Below the pieces are notes generated by a model. That model had not been told where the DNA came from. It ran no database searches and saw only the letters and a program-made list of their open reading frames with translations. A program made the position numbers and the translations under genes. From assembly GCA_002254805.1 (NCBI GenBank), contig NJDW01000002.1:1-16727 (forward strand): a stretch of DNA of 16,727 nt. The letters run 5' to 3'. Below, piece by piece: positions 1 to 8,166 of this stretch (positions are counted from its first letter, which is position 1; each line of letters begins with the position of its first letter). The DNA comes from Candidatus Pacearchaeota archaeon ex4484_31 (GTDB taxonomy: Archaea > Nanobdellota > Nanobdellia > Pacearchaeales > UBA284).

Positions 1-147
1 TTCATCACTTTTTTCAACAGCTGTGAACACAACAAGACATTCCTTGATTTCTTTTTGTTCTTTTTCTTTAATCTCTTCCGCTTTCTTAACTGCCTTCTTC
101 ACAGGCCTAAACTTGATGTAATCACAGTGCAAGGTTAATATCTTCAT
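1..147 (-). CDS. thrS: Threonyl-tRNA synthetase, N-terminal fragment (archaeal editing domain)
   Basis: The 49 codons visible begin MKILTLHCDYIKF and run off the left edge in frame. They contain LHCDYIKFR, a lysine/glutamate-rich helix and CLVVFTAVEKSDE. This follows the N-terminal domain of archaeal ThrRS, which resembles D-aminoacyl-tRNA deacylase and hydrolyses mischarged Ser-tRNA(Thr). The full enzyme charges tRNA(Thr) in the cytoplasm; its catalytic and anticodon domains lie outside the window. The ATG at 145-147 is chosen because a TATA box (TTTTAAAA, 169-176) lies about 25 bp upstream, implying a leaderless transcript. The gene diverges from the surface protein at 234 across an 86-bp gap. 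The call rests on recognising the family's N-terminal pattern. A stand-alone editing protein cannot be excluded because the catalytic domain is not visible. Confidence 0.82.
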   Translation of the reverse strand, partial: MKILTLHCDYIKFRPVKKAVKKAEEIKEKEQKEIKECLVVFTAVEKSDE

Positions 148-168
148 AGAAATAGATAGAAAATTTGT

Positions 169-176
169 TTTTAAAA
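169..176 (-). promoter_or_regulatory. TATA box of thrS
   Basis: TTTTAAAA is centred about 25 bp upstream of the thrS ATG at 147, the spacing expected for an archaeal leaderless mRNA. Confidence 0.6.
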
Positions 177-204
177 CTTTCTTATGACTTAATTAAACAC
201 AAAT

Positions 205-212
205 TTTAAATA
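205..212 (+). promoter_or_regulatory. TATA box of the cyclase-like surface protein gene
   Basis: TTTAAATA is centred about 26 bp before the ATG at 234. No Shine-Dalgarno precedes the start, so the mRNA is probably leaderless. A nearby ATG at 230-232 is in a different frame. Confidence 0.6.
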
Positions 213-233
213 TGCTTTTTGCTTTTTTCATGA

Positions 234-2243
234 ATGAAAGGGATAAAAGCAATTTTAATCAGCTTGGTCTTTTTCCTTATTGTTTTCCAAATTTTTATGG
301 TAAAGGCAGCTATTACATTAGAAGAGCCAAAAAAAGTGTATAATTTAGGCGATACAATAAAGGTTACTTTAAAAGTTGTTTATCCAGAAAATCTTTTTTG
401 TTTTCTAAAGCTTAGGATGGAATGTAAAGAACAAAACTTCCTGATGTATTTTTCACCTTTAAGGCTAGAAGAAAATAGTGAAAAAACAATAGAAATTGAA
501 TGGCCACTAAACAAAAAGCTAAGTGATTGCTATTTGGTTGCTTTTCTTGAAAGTGATGGAAAAACCATAGAAAAGTACAGAAGTGAAAGGTTTGATGTAA
601 GTTCAAAAGCTAGAGTGTCTGTTAGTTTAAATAAGTATCTTTTTCAGCCGAAAGAGACTGTTGTTATTGAGGGAAAGGCAACAAAGGAAAGTGGTGAAAG
701 CTTAGAAGGAAACGTAAATTTAGAGATAGATGGAAAAAGCTATAGAACAGTTTTGGAAGATGGTAAATTTTCTTTTACCTTTAATCTTTCAGAAAACATT
801 GCTCCAGGAATTCATACTATAAAAGTAATTGTAAATGATTCTTACGGCAACCATGGAGAAAAAAACATAACGTTTAATGTAACTGCTGTTCCCTCATTTC
901 TTCTGGTAGAAGTTAGTAACAAAAGTGTTTTTCCGAACACTACTTTTAGCATAACACCAAAGCTTTTAGATCAAGCTAAAGGTATCATGAAAGATTGGAT
1001 TGCTGTGAAGATAACAAGAAAAAAGCTCTTTGCCAAAGAAACTTTTCTTGAAAAAATTGTGAGAAGTAATGAGCCAATACTCTTTAGATTTAGCAAGGAA
1101 ACAGAACCAGGAAATTACAAGGTAGAAGTAAGCTATCAAGAAATGAAAAATGAAACAATTGTTGAGGTTCTTCCCATAGAAAAAATAAGTGTGGTGATGG
1201 AAGGAAATACAATTGTATTTGAAAATGTTGGCAATGTCCCATACAAAAGAACGGTTGAAATAAAATTTGAGGGAAAAATCAACAAAACAAAGTTATTGGA
1301 GCTTGGGTTAGATGTAAATGAAATTAAGAGCTATAAGGTTTTGGCTCCGCCAGGAACTTACAGAATAAGTGTTAATACCGGCAAAGAACTCTTGAACTTT
1401 TCTTCCCAGCTTAGTGGCTTGACAGGAAATGTTATTGCGATGGTTGAACCAAAAGCAGGACAGAAAAAATTAATTTTGATTATTTTTTTCTTGTTTGTCT
1501 TGTTGGTGCTTTTACTTTTCTTAAGAAAAAGATTAAGGCATAAAATAAAAGGGAGGAAGCTAAAAGAAAGGAAAAAAGGTTTAGAAGGCTCAGAAAGAGA
1601 AGGAGCAAGTCCAAAGCTTAAAAGAGTTTTTGAAAGGTATGGTAATGTTTTAGAAGCAAACAAATTAAATTCAAGTCTTGTTTATGGAAACAAGCAAGAG
1701 GTAAGTGTCTTAGCTGTTAAGTTTGATGAAAAAGAGATCGAAGAAAAAACTAAAGAAATTGAAGAGTTGATTGTTAGTGCTGTAAGCATAATAAAAAAGC
1801 ATAAAGGAGTTGCAGACATCCAAGACAGTTTTTTAGTTGTGCTATTTAATGTAATAAAGCAGTACAGACATGATGTAGCTGCTGTAAGAACAGCTGAAGC
1901 AATTGTTGAAAAAGCAAAGAAACTAAAACTGAAGGTTAGAGCATCTATTCATGTAGGAAAAGCCATAATAAGTTTTTCAAAGGAAAGTAAAGAAGTTATT
2001 TACTGTGCTTTAGAAGACACAATAAAAATAGCTAAAGCGCTTACAAAAAAAGCAGCTGAGAATGAAATTGTAATCAGTGATGTTACGGAGAAAAGATTAA
2101 GGAATATAATAAAAACAAGAAAGTTGAGTCCTCTAGCCATAGATGAAAAGAAAGCAATAAATGCTTTTGCTTTAGAGCCAATGACAAAAAGTGAGTTGAA
2201 AAAGAAGTATGAATGGTTTATTGAAAAAGCGTTAAAAAGCTAA
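234..2243 (+). CDS. Single-pass surface protein with beta-sandwich ectodomain and degenerate class III cyclase-like cytoplasmic domain
   Basis: Of 669 residues, 1-25 form a hydrophobic signal or anchor segment. Residues about 26-395 are rich in beta strands with NxS/T sites and read as several immunoglobulin-like repeats. A TGNV motif (397-400) precedes a strong transmembrane helix (413-430) and a very basic stop-transfer tail. Residues about 461-640 follow class III adenylate/guanylate cyclases in order: KLKRVFERY; VSVLAVKF (490-497), matching VTVLFADI; IIKKHKGVADIQDSFLVVLF (519-538), matching the GD-x-VMAVF segment; RASIHVGKAIIS; ALEDTIKIAKAL; and NEIVISDVTEKRL. The first metal-binding Asp appears as K496, and the Asn/Arg transition-state pair as K598 and A602. 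D531 and D595 remain. I therefore infer a non-catalytic, ligand-binding or dimerisation version. Its 3' end overlaps the converging tRNA thiolase gene by 4 bp. The cyclase homology is a pattern match by eye. Confidence 0.72.
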   Translation: MKGIKAILISLVFFLIVFQIFMVKAAITLEEPKKVYNLGDTIKVTLKVVYPENLFCFLKLRMECKEQNFLMYFSPLRLEENSEKTIEIEWPLNKKLSDCYLVAFLESDGKTIEKYRSERFDVSSKARVSVSLNKYLFQPKETVVIEGKATKESGESLEGNVNLEIDGKSYRTVLEDGKFSFTFNLSENIAPGIHTIKVIVNDSYGNHGEKNITFNVTAVPSFLLVEVSNKSVFPNTTFSITPKLLDQAKGIMKDWIAVKITRKKLFAKETFLEKIVRSNEPILFRFSKETEPGNYKVEVSYQEMKNETIVEVLPIEKISVVMEGNTIVFENVGNVPYKRTVEIKFEGKINKTKLLELGLDVNEIKSYKVLAPPGTYRISVNTGKELLNFSSQLSGLTGNVIAMVEPKAGQKKLILIIFFLFVLLVLLLFLRKRLRHKIKGRKLKERKKGLEGSEREGASPKLKRVFERYGNVLEANKLNSSLVYGNKQEVSVLAVKFDEKEIEEKTKEIEELIVSAVSIIKKHKGVADIQDSFLVVLFNVIKQYRHDVAAVRTAEAIVEKAKKLKLKVRASIHVGKAIISFSKESKEVIYCALEDTIKIAKALTKKAAENEIVISDVTEKRLRNIIKTRKLSPLAIDEKKAINAFALEPMTKSELKKKYEWFIEKALKS

Positions 2244-3121
2244 AGCTTTTCTAACAGCTTACATGCATTACAAATTTCTTGAGAAGAAGGAAAGCCGCAC
2301 TTTTTGCAATTTCTAAGCCTAACTGATTTATACTTTTCTTTAATCAAAGCCATGATCTTTAAGTAAGCATTAACAACATTGTTCTTTATTTGCATTTTTT
2401 TATCAAACGAATTAAGCCAGTTCCTTACATTTACCCTTAAGGTTTTCCCTCTTAAAGGACAAACAGCTAAGCTTATAGGTAATTTCTTCAGTTTTGCATA
2501 CAAAACAATTTCTTCAGTAGAATGAAGGTAAAAAGGCTTTATCCTTTGAACAAATCCCTTAACTTTAGTTGTTCCTGTTTTTGGTCCTATCTTTGCCAAA
2601 AGCTCTGGGTTTCCTTTAAGCAAGTTAAGTATTATTGTTTCTGCCTCATCATCCAAGCTGTGAGCTGTTGCAATAACAGGAAAATTCATTTCTTTTGCTT
2701 TCTTGTTAAGTAACCATCTTTTCAGTACTGAACAAACATAACAGTTAGTAAGTCCTAGCTTCTTGATTTTTCTTGTTTTTTCATCTAGAGAAAAGCCGAA
2801 TTCCTTTTTGAAGGAAAAAACAGCTAAAGGAATTTTATTTTTTTCACAAAAAGATTTAAGCTTTCTCAAGAGTTTTTTTCTGTAATCTTTTATGCCTTCA
2901 TCTATCGATAACGCAAAGATTTCTTTTTCCTTGTAAAGCTTGTTCAAAACATAAAGTAATGTTAAACTATCTTTTCCTCCAGAACACGCTATAGCGATTT
3001 TGTTTTCATTGTTAAGAAGTTTGAACTTTCTTATCGTTTTCCTAACTTTCTTTTCAAAGTATTCAAAAAATTGTTTTTTGTTAAGCCATTTCCCACAACT
3101 TAGCCTGTAAACTTTTTTCAT
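2240..3121 (-). CDS. ncsA: NcsA/TtuA-type tRNA 2-thiolation ATPase (PP-loop)
   Basis: This 293-aa protein has the PP-loop SGGKDS (47-52), which adenylates the target uridine, and AHSLDDEAET (154-162). Three cysteines sit where the family binds an Fe-S cluster: C127 and C130 (NCYVC) and C221 (AVCP). A C-terminal zinc ribbon has C272/C275 and C284/C287. The family (Ncs6/Ctu1/TtuA) installs 2-thiouridine or ribothymidine thiolation in tRNA, using a ubiquitin-like sulfur carrier. The N terminus aligns with the family from SCGKWL through FEYFEKKVRKTI, but the usual first zinc finger is missing: only C9 remains. A TAATAAAA element about 25 bp upstream supports ATG 3121. The gene lies downstream of gyrA on the same strand and overlaps the converging surface-protein gene by 4 bp. 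The family is firm; the exact tRNA position modified is not determined. Confidence 0.88.
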   Translation of the reverse strand: MKKVYRLSCGKWLNKKQFFEYFEKKVRKTIRKFKLLNNENKIAIACSGGKDSLTLLYVLNKLYKEKEIFALSIDEGIKDYRKKLLRKLKSFCEKNKIPLAVFSFKKEFGFSLDEKTRKIKKLGLTNCYVCSVLKRWLLNKKAKEMNFPVIATAHSLDDEAETIILNLLKGNPELLAKIGPKTGTTKVKGFVQRIKPFYLHSTEEIVLYAKLKKLPISLAVCPLRGKTLRVNVRNWLNSFDKKMQIKNNVVNAYLKIMALIKEKYKSVRLRNCKKCGFPSSQEICNACKLLEKL

Positions 3122-3174
3122 AGGAAAGAAAGAAAAGATGGTTTTTATTAGTTTTTATTTTTTTATTTTTTCTT

Positions 3175-5622
3175 TTATTTTTTCTCTGTTTCTGTTGCAT
3201 TACTAACTTTTGATACACTAGCTACAGCATCATCTTTCTTTAGTTTTATTATCCTAACTCCTTGCGTATTCCTTGACATAATCCTGATGTCCTTACAAGG
3301 AACTTTTATCAGCATTCCTTTTTTTGTTGTTACAATTATGCTATCATTTTCATCAACCAAAGCGATTCCAACAGCATTTCCGTTCCTTTCAGAGCATTTC
3401 ATGTTTATTATTCCTTTGCATGCTCTCGCTGTTTTCCTATAGTCATTTAATCTACTTCTTTTTCCATATCCCTTCTCTGTTATTGTTAAGATGCTTCCTT
3501 CCTTATTTTTTCCTAAGACAACTAAGCCTATGACAGAATCATCTTTAGAAAGTTTTATCGCTCTCACACCATAAGCTGCTTTTTTCATCTCTCTCACTTC
3601 TTTTGCATCAAACCTTACAGCCATTCCTTTTTTTGTTGCTATCACAATTTCATCATCTTCGCTAGCTATTTCAGCATCCACAACAGAATCATCCAAAGGA
3701 AGTTTCACAACCTTTATTCCACTCTTTTTTATCTTTGAAAATTCATCAAGACTTATCCTTTTTGCAATTCCTTTTTTTGTTACAATCAACAACGAACCAT
3801 TTAGACTTGTTAAAGGAATTACTGCTTTTATCTTCTCATTTATTTTTAGTAAGTTTACTATAGCCTTTCCTTTACTATAACGAGAAGCCTCTGGTATCTT
3901 GTAAGCATCAAGCTGATAAAGCTTGCCTCTTTCTGTAACAAACAAGATTGCATCATGAGTTGAGCATTCAAATGTTTTTTGTACAAAATCATCTGCTGTG
4001 AGCTCTGCACAACTTATGCCAGTACCTCCTCTATGCTGTTCTTTGTAAAGTTTTGCAGGCATTCTTTTTATGTATCCCTTAACTGTCAAGATTACAGTGA
4101 TTGTTTCCTTCTTTATCAGGTCTTTCTCTTCCATCTCTACAGGTTTTTCAATCAACTTTGTTCTTCTTTTGTCACCATACTTCCGTTTTAATTCTTCCAG
4201 TTCTTTTTTTATCACATTTAAAATTTCTTTTTCGCTTCCCAAAATCTTTTTCAGTTCACTTATCTTTTCTTTTATCTGCTTAAGTTCCTTCCTTACTTTC
4301 TCTTGTTCTATTGCTGTTAGTCTTTGCAATTTCATATCAAGAATCGCTTGAGCTTGTCTTACGCTTAGATTAAGTTCCTTTGTTAATGTAGTTATTGCTT
4401 CCTTAGCTGTCTTGCTTTTCTTTATTATTTTTATCACTTTATCAAGATTTTTCAAAGCTGTTGTTAAGCCTAACAAGATATGTTCTTTGTTTTGAGCAAC
4501 CTCTAATTCGAATTGAGTTCTTTTTCTAACGACTTCTTTCCTATGAGAAACATAACAGCTTATCAACTCCTTAAGGTTTAGTATTTTTGGTATGCCGTTG
4601 ACTAGAGCAAGAATTGTGCAATGCATCTTTGTTTCGAGCTGTGTAAGCTTAAACAGCTTGTTTATTATCAATTCAGGATTAGCGTTTTTTCTTAAAATTA
4701 GTACAATCCTTATTTTGTCCTTTGCACTTTCATCTCTGATTGCAGAAACGTCCTCTATCTTTTTTTCTTGAACAAGTTTTGCTATTTCCTTTATCAATTC
4801 AGCTTTATTTACTTGATATGGAATTTCGCTGATGATGATAGCTTCTTTTCCTTTTTTTAATGTTTCAACATAAGCCTTTCCTCTCAATGTTAAACTTCCT
4901 TTACCTTTTTCATAAAGTTCTGTTAAATCTTCTTTGCATACATAACCGTATGTTGGAAAATCTGGTCCTTTTATGTGGTTCATCAATTGCCTTACTGTTA
5001 TGTTTGGATTTTTTATGTAAGCTATTATTCCATCGATTACTTCAGTTAAGTTATGTGGCGGTATCGTTGTTGCCATTCCAACAGCTATTCCTTGAGAACC
5101 ATTTATCAAAAGATTTGGAAGCTTTGCTGGCAAAATAACTGGCTCTTTAAGAGAATTGTCAAAGTTTGGTTGCATAGGCACTGTATTCTTTTCTATATCT
5201 TGTAGCATTTCTTCTGCCAAAGCCGTTAGTCTTGCTTCTGTATATCTCATTGCTGCTGGTGGATCTCCATCTATTGATCCAAAATTACCTTGGCCTTCAA
5301 CCAGGCAGTAACGAAAAGAAAATGGCTGAGCCATCCTAACAAGAGAATCATAAATAGCAGCATCTCCATGAGGATGATACTTACCCATACATTCACCAAC
5401 GATCCTCGCTGTTTTCTTTGTTGGCTTATTATGCAATAAATTCATTTGGTACATTGTATACAAAATTCTTCTTTGAACAGGCTTCAAACCATCTTCAGCA
5501 CTTGGCAATGCTCTTGAAACTATAACACTCATAGCATAGTCAATGTAAGCTTTCTTCATTTCATCTTCTATTCCAACCTTTGTGATTTTCTCTACAAAGC
5601 TTTCCTTACTTTCCTTCTTCAT
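3175..5622 (-). CDS. gyrA: DNA gyrase subunit A
   Basis: This 815-aa breakage-reunion subunit acts in GyrA2GyrB2 to introduce negative supercoils using ATP. The N-terminal winged-helix/tower region is canonical: DYAMSVIVSRALP (29-40), GLKPVQRRIL, KYHPHGDAAIYD (81-92) and AAMRYTEARL with catalytic Tyr127. A long coiled-coil follows, then a C-terminal beta-pinwheel with repeated IV-x-T-x-KG blades. The GyrA-box QHRGGTG (529-535) distinguishes gyrase from topoisomerase IV. A88 occupies the position of E. coli Ser83, and D92 that of Asp87. It is the last gene of a tight operon, starting 1 bp after the Mth938-like gene stops; no separate promoter is seen. In Euryarchaeota and some DPANN, gyrase is regarded as acquired from bacteria. 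Confidence 0.97.
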   Translation of the reverse strand: MKKESKESFVEKITKVGIEDEMKKAYIDYAMSVIVSRALPSAEDGLKPVQRRILYTMYQMNLLHNKPTKKTARIVGECMGKYHPHGDAAIYDSLVRMAQPFSFRYCLVEGQGNFGSIDGDPPAAMRYTEARLTALAEEMLQDIEKNTVPMQPNFDNSLKEPVILPAKLPNLLINGSQGIAVGMATTIPPHNLTEVIDGIIAYIKNPNITVRQLMNHIKGPDFPTYGYVCKEDLTELYEKGKGSLTLRGKAYVETLKKGKEAIIISEIPYQVNKAELIKEIAKLVQEKKIEDVSAIRDESAKDKIRIVLILRKNANPELIINKLFKLTQLETKMHCTILALVNGIPKILNLKELISCYVSHRKEVVRKRTQFELEVAQNKEHILLGLTTALKNLDKVIKIIKKSKTAKEAITTLTKELNLSVRQAQAILDMKLQRLTAIEQEKVRKELKQIKEKISELKKILGSEKEILNVIKKELEELKRKYGDKRRTKLIEKPVEMEEKDLIKKETITVILTVKGYIKRMPAKLYKEQHRGGTGISCAELTADDFVQKTFECSTHDAILFVTERGKLYQLDAYKIPEASRYSKGKAIVNLLKINEKIKAVIPLTSLNGSLLIVTKKGIAKRISLDEFSKIKKSGIKVVKLPLDDSVVDAEIASEDDEIVIATKKGMAVRFDAKEVREMKKAAYGVRAIKLSKDDSVIGLVVLGKNKEGSILTITEKGYGKRSRLNDYRKTARACKGIINMKCSERNGNAVGIALVDENDSIIVTTKKGMLIKVPCKDIRIMSRNTQGVRIIKLKKDDAVASVSKVSNATETEKK

Positions 5623-5623
5623 T

Positions 5624-5965
5624 TTAACATGTAAGATGGAACAAACCAGCTTTTTTCTCCCTTATTTCATTAAATGAAATTATCGCTTTCGGAGTTCTTT
5701 CAACAATAAGCTTTATGCCTTCAGCTTTTGCCTTTTCTTTTACTTTTTCTTCCACTTTAGCTATCCCAAATTGACCTGTTCCTATGACAATTACCTTTGG
5801 TTTTTCTTTGATTATTTCTTCAAGTTCTTCTAAGCAAACAACATGAGTGCCTTTTGGCAATGGCCTTCTTTTTATTTCTCCGTTTGGCAAAATTATTATA
5901 TCGTAGCTATATACCTTACCATCAACAACAATGCTTCCAAAGCTTGTTGATTCTATGTTAGGCAT
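5624..5965 (-). CDS. Mth938-like domain protein (DUF498/AAMDC family)
   Basis: This 113-aa single-domain protein has the family hallmarks: a start like IESTSFGSIVVDGKVYSYDIII, then IKRRPLPKGTHVV, then VIVIGTGQFGIAKV (about 57-70), and a closing TPKAIISFNEI. The matching families are PF04430/Mth938, AAMDC and NDUFAF3, whose molecular function is generally unclear; NDUFAF3 assists complex I assembly in mitochondria. The protein should be cytosolic, with no signal or membrane segment. It starts 1 bp after the 73-aa gene ends and stops 1 bp before gyrA starts, so it is cotranscribed and probably translationally coupled with gyrase. Whether this says anything about topology control is unknown. Family assignment is good; the role is unassigned. 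Confidence 0.85.
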   Translation of the reverse strand: MPNIESTSFGSIVVDGKVYSYDIIILPNGEIKRRPLPKGTHVVCLEELEEIIKEKPKVIVIGTGQFGIAKVEEKVKEKAKAEGIKLIVERTPKAIISFNEIREKKAGLFHLTC

Positions 5966-5966
5966 T

Positions 5967-6188
5967 TTAGTAAATATGGAAATGGTAACACTGAGGTTCT
6001 TTTATCACTTCAATATTATAGCCTTGAAAAACTTTTTCTATTTTTCTTCGTACTTTATACAGATTTGTTATAGAGCCTCTAAAAGCGATAACAACTTCTT
6101 TTTCTTTTTTTAAAATTTCAACTGCTTCTTCAATTGCTTCTTCTAGTGTTGATCCTAAATGGCTTTGTTTTTTTGTTTTTAAAATCAT
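5967..6188 (-). CDS. Small alpha/beta protein of unknown function between gyrB and gyrA
   Basis: I do not recognise this 73-aa protein with certainty. Visible layout: strand MILKTKK, helix EEAIEEAVEILKK, strand EVVIAFRGS, helix LYKVRRKIEKVF, strand NIEVIKE and a terminal strand CYHFHIY, a beta-alpha-beta-alpha-beta-beta order. This topology is shared by Alba-type chromatin proteins and the IF3 C-terminal fold. The VVIAFRGSI segment resembles the EIVIKARGRAI region of Alba, though the canonical Alba N terminus is not obvious. It begins 11 bp after gyrB and ends 1 bp before the Mth938-like gene, so it belongs to the gyrase operon. That position makes a DNA-associated role attractive but unproven. 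Confidence 0.7.
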   Translation of the reverse strand: MILKTKKQSHLGSTLEEAIEEAVEILKKEKEVVIAFRGSITNLYKVRRKIEKVFQGYNIEVIKEPQCYHFHIY

Positions 6189-6199
6189 TTTAAACTTTT

Positions 6200-8098
6200 T
6201 TAAATGTCAAGCATTGCTTCTTTTGCATGTTCTATTATAAATTTTTTTCTTGGTTCAACAGCCTCACCCATCAAAATGCTGAATAGTTGATCAGCTTCTA
6301 TTGCATCTTGAATTGTTACCTGCTTCAACACTCTTGTTTTTGGATTCATCGTAGTTTGCCAAAGTTGCTGCGGATTCATTTCGCCAAGTCCCTTAAATCT
6401 TTGAACAACACAATTGTGTCCAAGCTTCTTCAACATTTTTTTCAGTTCTTCATCCGAATAAACATAATAATCGTTTGATCCCTTTCTTATTCTATATAGA
6501 GGAGGTATGGCAATAAAGATTCTGCCTTCTTCTATAAGCTTAGGCATGTATCTGAAGAAAAAAGTCAAAAGCAAGGTTTTTATGTGCTGACCATCAACAT
6601 CAGCATCTGTCATTATAATCAACTTTCCATATCTTAATTTGTTTATATCAAAATCATTCCCTATTCCTGTACCTATTGCAGCTGCTAGCGTTGTGATTTC
6701 TTCATTACTAAAAATTTTATTTGGGCTTGCTTTTTCAACATTCAATATTTTTCCTTTTAAAGGCAATATTGCTTGTATTTCCTTGTTTCTTGCTTGTTTA
6801 GCACTTCCTCCAGCACTTTCACCTTCAACAATGTACAATTCTGTTTTTTCTAACTTATGGCTTGAACAATCTGCAAGCTTTCCAGGCAAGTTAGTTAAAC
6901 TCAAAGCACTTTTTCTTCTTACAAATTCCTTTGCTTTCTTCGCAGCAATCCTTGCCTTTGCAGCTTCAAGAGCTTTTGCTACTATAACCTTCCCTACACT
7001 AGGATTTTCTTCAAAGAACTGACTCAAATTTTGTGTTACTATAGATTCTGTTATGCCTTTTACTTCACTGTTTCCAAGCTTTGTTTTTGTTTGTCCTTCA
7101 AACTGCGGTTCTTTCAAATAAATGCTTACTATCGCTGTTAAACCTTCCCTAACATCATTACCTTCAATCCTTACTTTAGAATTTTTTAACATTCCTGTTT
7201 TAATCGCATAATCATTTATCACTTTTGTTAATGCTGTTTTAAAGCCAGTAATATGGGTTCCTCCTTCAACTGTGTTTATCGTATTAACAAACCCAAAGAT
7301 ATCTTCATAGTATGTATCTGTATACTGGATTGCTACCTCAACCGAAACATCGTTAGCTTTTCCTTTAAAGTAGATCACCTTATGAAGTGGTTTTTTCGTT
7401 CTATTTACAAATCGGATGAATTCTTTCAGTCCGCCAGCTGCATGGAAAACCTCTTTTTTCTTAGCTTCTTCTGATTCTACTATTATTGTTAAGTCAGGAA
7501 TAAGGAAAGCTATTTCTCTCATCCTATTGCATATTGCTGAAAAATCAAATTTTGTTGTTGAAAAGATTTCTTTATCTGGCTTAAAATGAATTTCTGTTCC
7601 AGTATCGTTAGGCTTACAGCTTCCTATGACTTTAACTTCAGTTACAGGCTTCCCTCTTTTGTATTTTTGCTGATAAATCTTTCCGTTTCTTTTTACCTTT
7701 GCTATCAACCATTCACTTAAAGCATTAACAACACTTACTCCTACTCCATGTAAACCTCCGGAAATAAGATAGGCTTTATGGTCAAACTTGCCTCCAGCAT
7801 GCAATGTTGTCATAACAATTTCTAGACCGCTTTTTTTATGTATTGGATGTATCTCTGTTGGAATTCCTCTTCCATCATCTCTTACAATAACAGAGTTGTC
7901 TTTACAAATCTTAACAAGAATTTTTTTACAAAATCCAGCTAGAGCTTCATCAACTGAGTTGTCAACTACTTCATAAACTAGGTGATGTAAGCCTTCCTTG
8001 CCAGTACTTCCTATGTACATTGCTGGCCTTCTTCTGACTCCTTCCAAACCACTCAATACTTTTATGGTTGTTACATCATAGCCTTTTTTCTCTGCCAT
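6200..8098 (-). CDS. gyrB: DNA gyrase subunit B
   Basis: This 632-aa subunit carries the gyrase ATPase. GHKL motifs are clear: EVVDNSVDEALAG (43-55, with catalytic base E43 and Mg-binding N47), DDGRGIP (74-80) and GGLHGVGVSVVNALS (114-128). The transducer region (about 220-390) contains QTKTKLGN. The TOPRIM domain has EGESAGGSAKQ with catalytic E425, and DADVDGQHI (498-506) with metal-binding D498, D500 and D502. The C terminus has QRFKGLGEMNPQQLWQTTM. E427 replaces the Asp more usual in EGDSAGG. Length fits the short GyrB type without the large enterobacterial insertion. It heads a four-gene operon ending in gyrA. No Shine-Dalgarno is seen; a weak TACTAAAAA element lies about 25 bp upstream and a better TTTTTAAA at 8152-8159. 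Confidence 0.97.
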   Translation of the reverse strand: MAEKKGYDVTTIKVLSGLEGVRRRPAMYIGSTGKEGLHHLVYEVVDNSVDEALAGFCKKILVKICKDNSVIVRDDGRGIPTEIHPIHKKSGLEIVMTTLHAGGKFDHKAYLISGGLHGVGVSVVNALSEWLIAKVKRNGKIYQQKYKRGKPVTEVKVIGSCKPNDTGTEIHFKPDKEIFSTTKFDFSAICNRMREIAFLIPDLTIIVESEEAKKKEVFHAAGGLKEFIRFVNRTKKPLHKVIYFKGKANDVSVEVAIQYTDTYYEDIFGFVNTINTVEGGTHITGFKTALTKVINDYAIKTGMLKNSKVRIEGNDVREGLTAIVSIYLKEPQFEGQTKTKLGNSEVKGITESIVTQNLSQFFEENPSVGKVIVAKALEAAKARIAAKKAKEFVRRKSALSLTNLPGKLADCSSHKLEKTELYIVEGESAGGSAKQARNKEIQAILPLKGKILNVEKASPNKIFSNEEITTLAAAIGTGIGNDFDINKLRYGKLIIMTDADVDGQHIKTLLLTFFFRYMPKLIEEGRIFIAIPPLYRIRKGSNDYYVYSDEELKKMLKKLGHNCVVQRFKGLGEMNPQQLWQTTMNPKTRVLKQVTIQDAIEADQLFSILMGEAVEPRKKFIIEHAKEAMLDI

Positions 8099-8151
8099 TT
8101 TAACAAAACTGGAAAAATTTTTAGTAAAACAGAAAAAAAGGTTAAAGCAGT

Positions 8152-8159
8152 TTAAAAAC
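8152..8159 (-). promoter_or_regulatory. Possible TATA box of the gyrB operon
   Basis: TTTTTAAA on the minus strand lies 54-61 bp upstream of the gyrB ATG and would give a leader of roughly 30 nt. A weaker TACTAAAAA about 25 bp upstream is the alternative for a leaderless transcript. Confidence 0.35.
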
Positions 8160-8166
8160 TTTTTTG

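Noticed and set aside
1358..1663. 101-codon minus-strand open frame inside the surface-protein gene
   Set aside because: It is antisense to a strong coding region including the transmembrane segment; its hydrophobicity reflects that sequence, and it has no promoter or family match.
6639..7022. 127-codon plus-strand open frame opposite gyrB
   Set aside because: Lies wholly antisense to conserved GyrB TOPRIM-region sequence; no independent signal.
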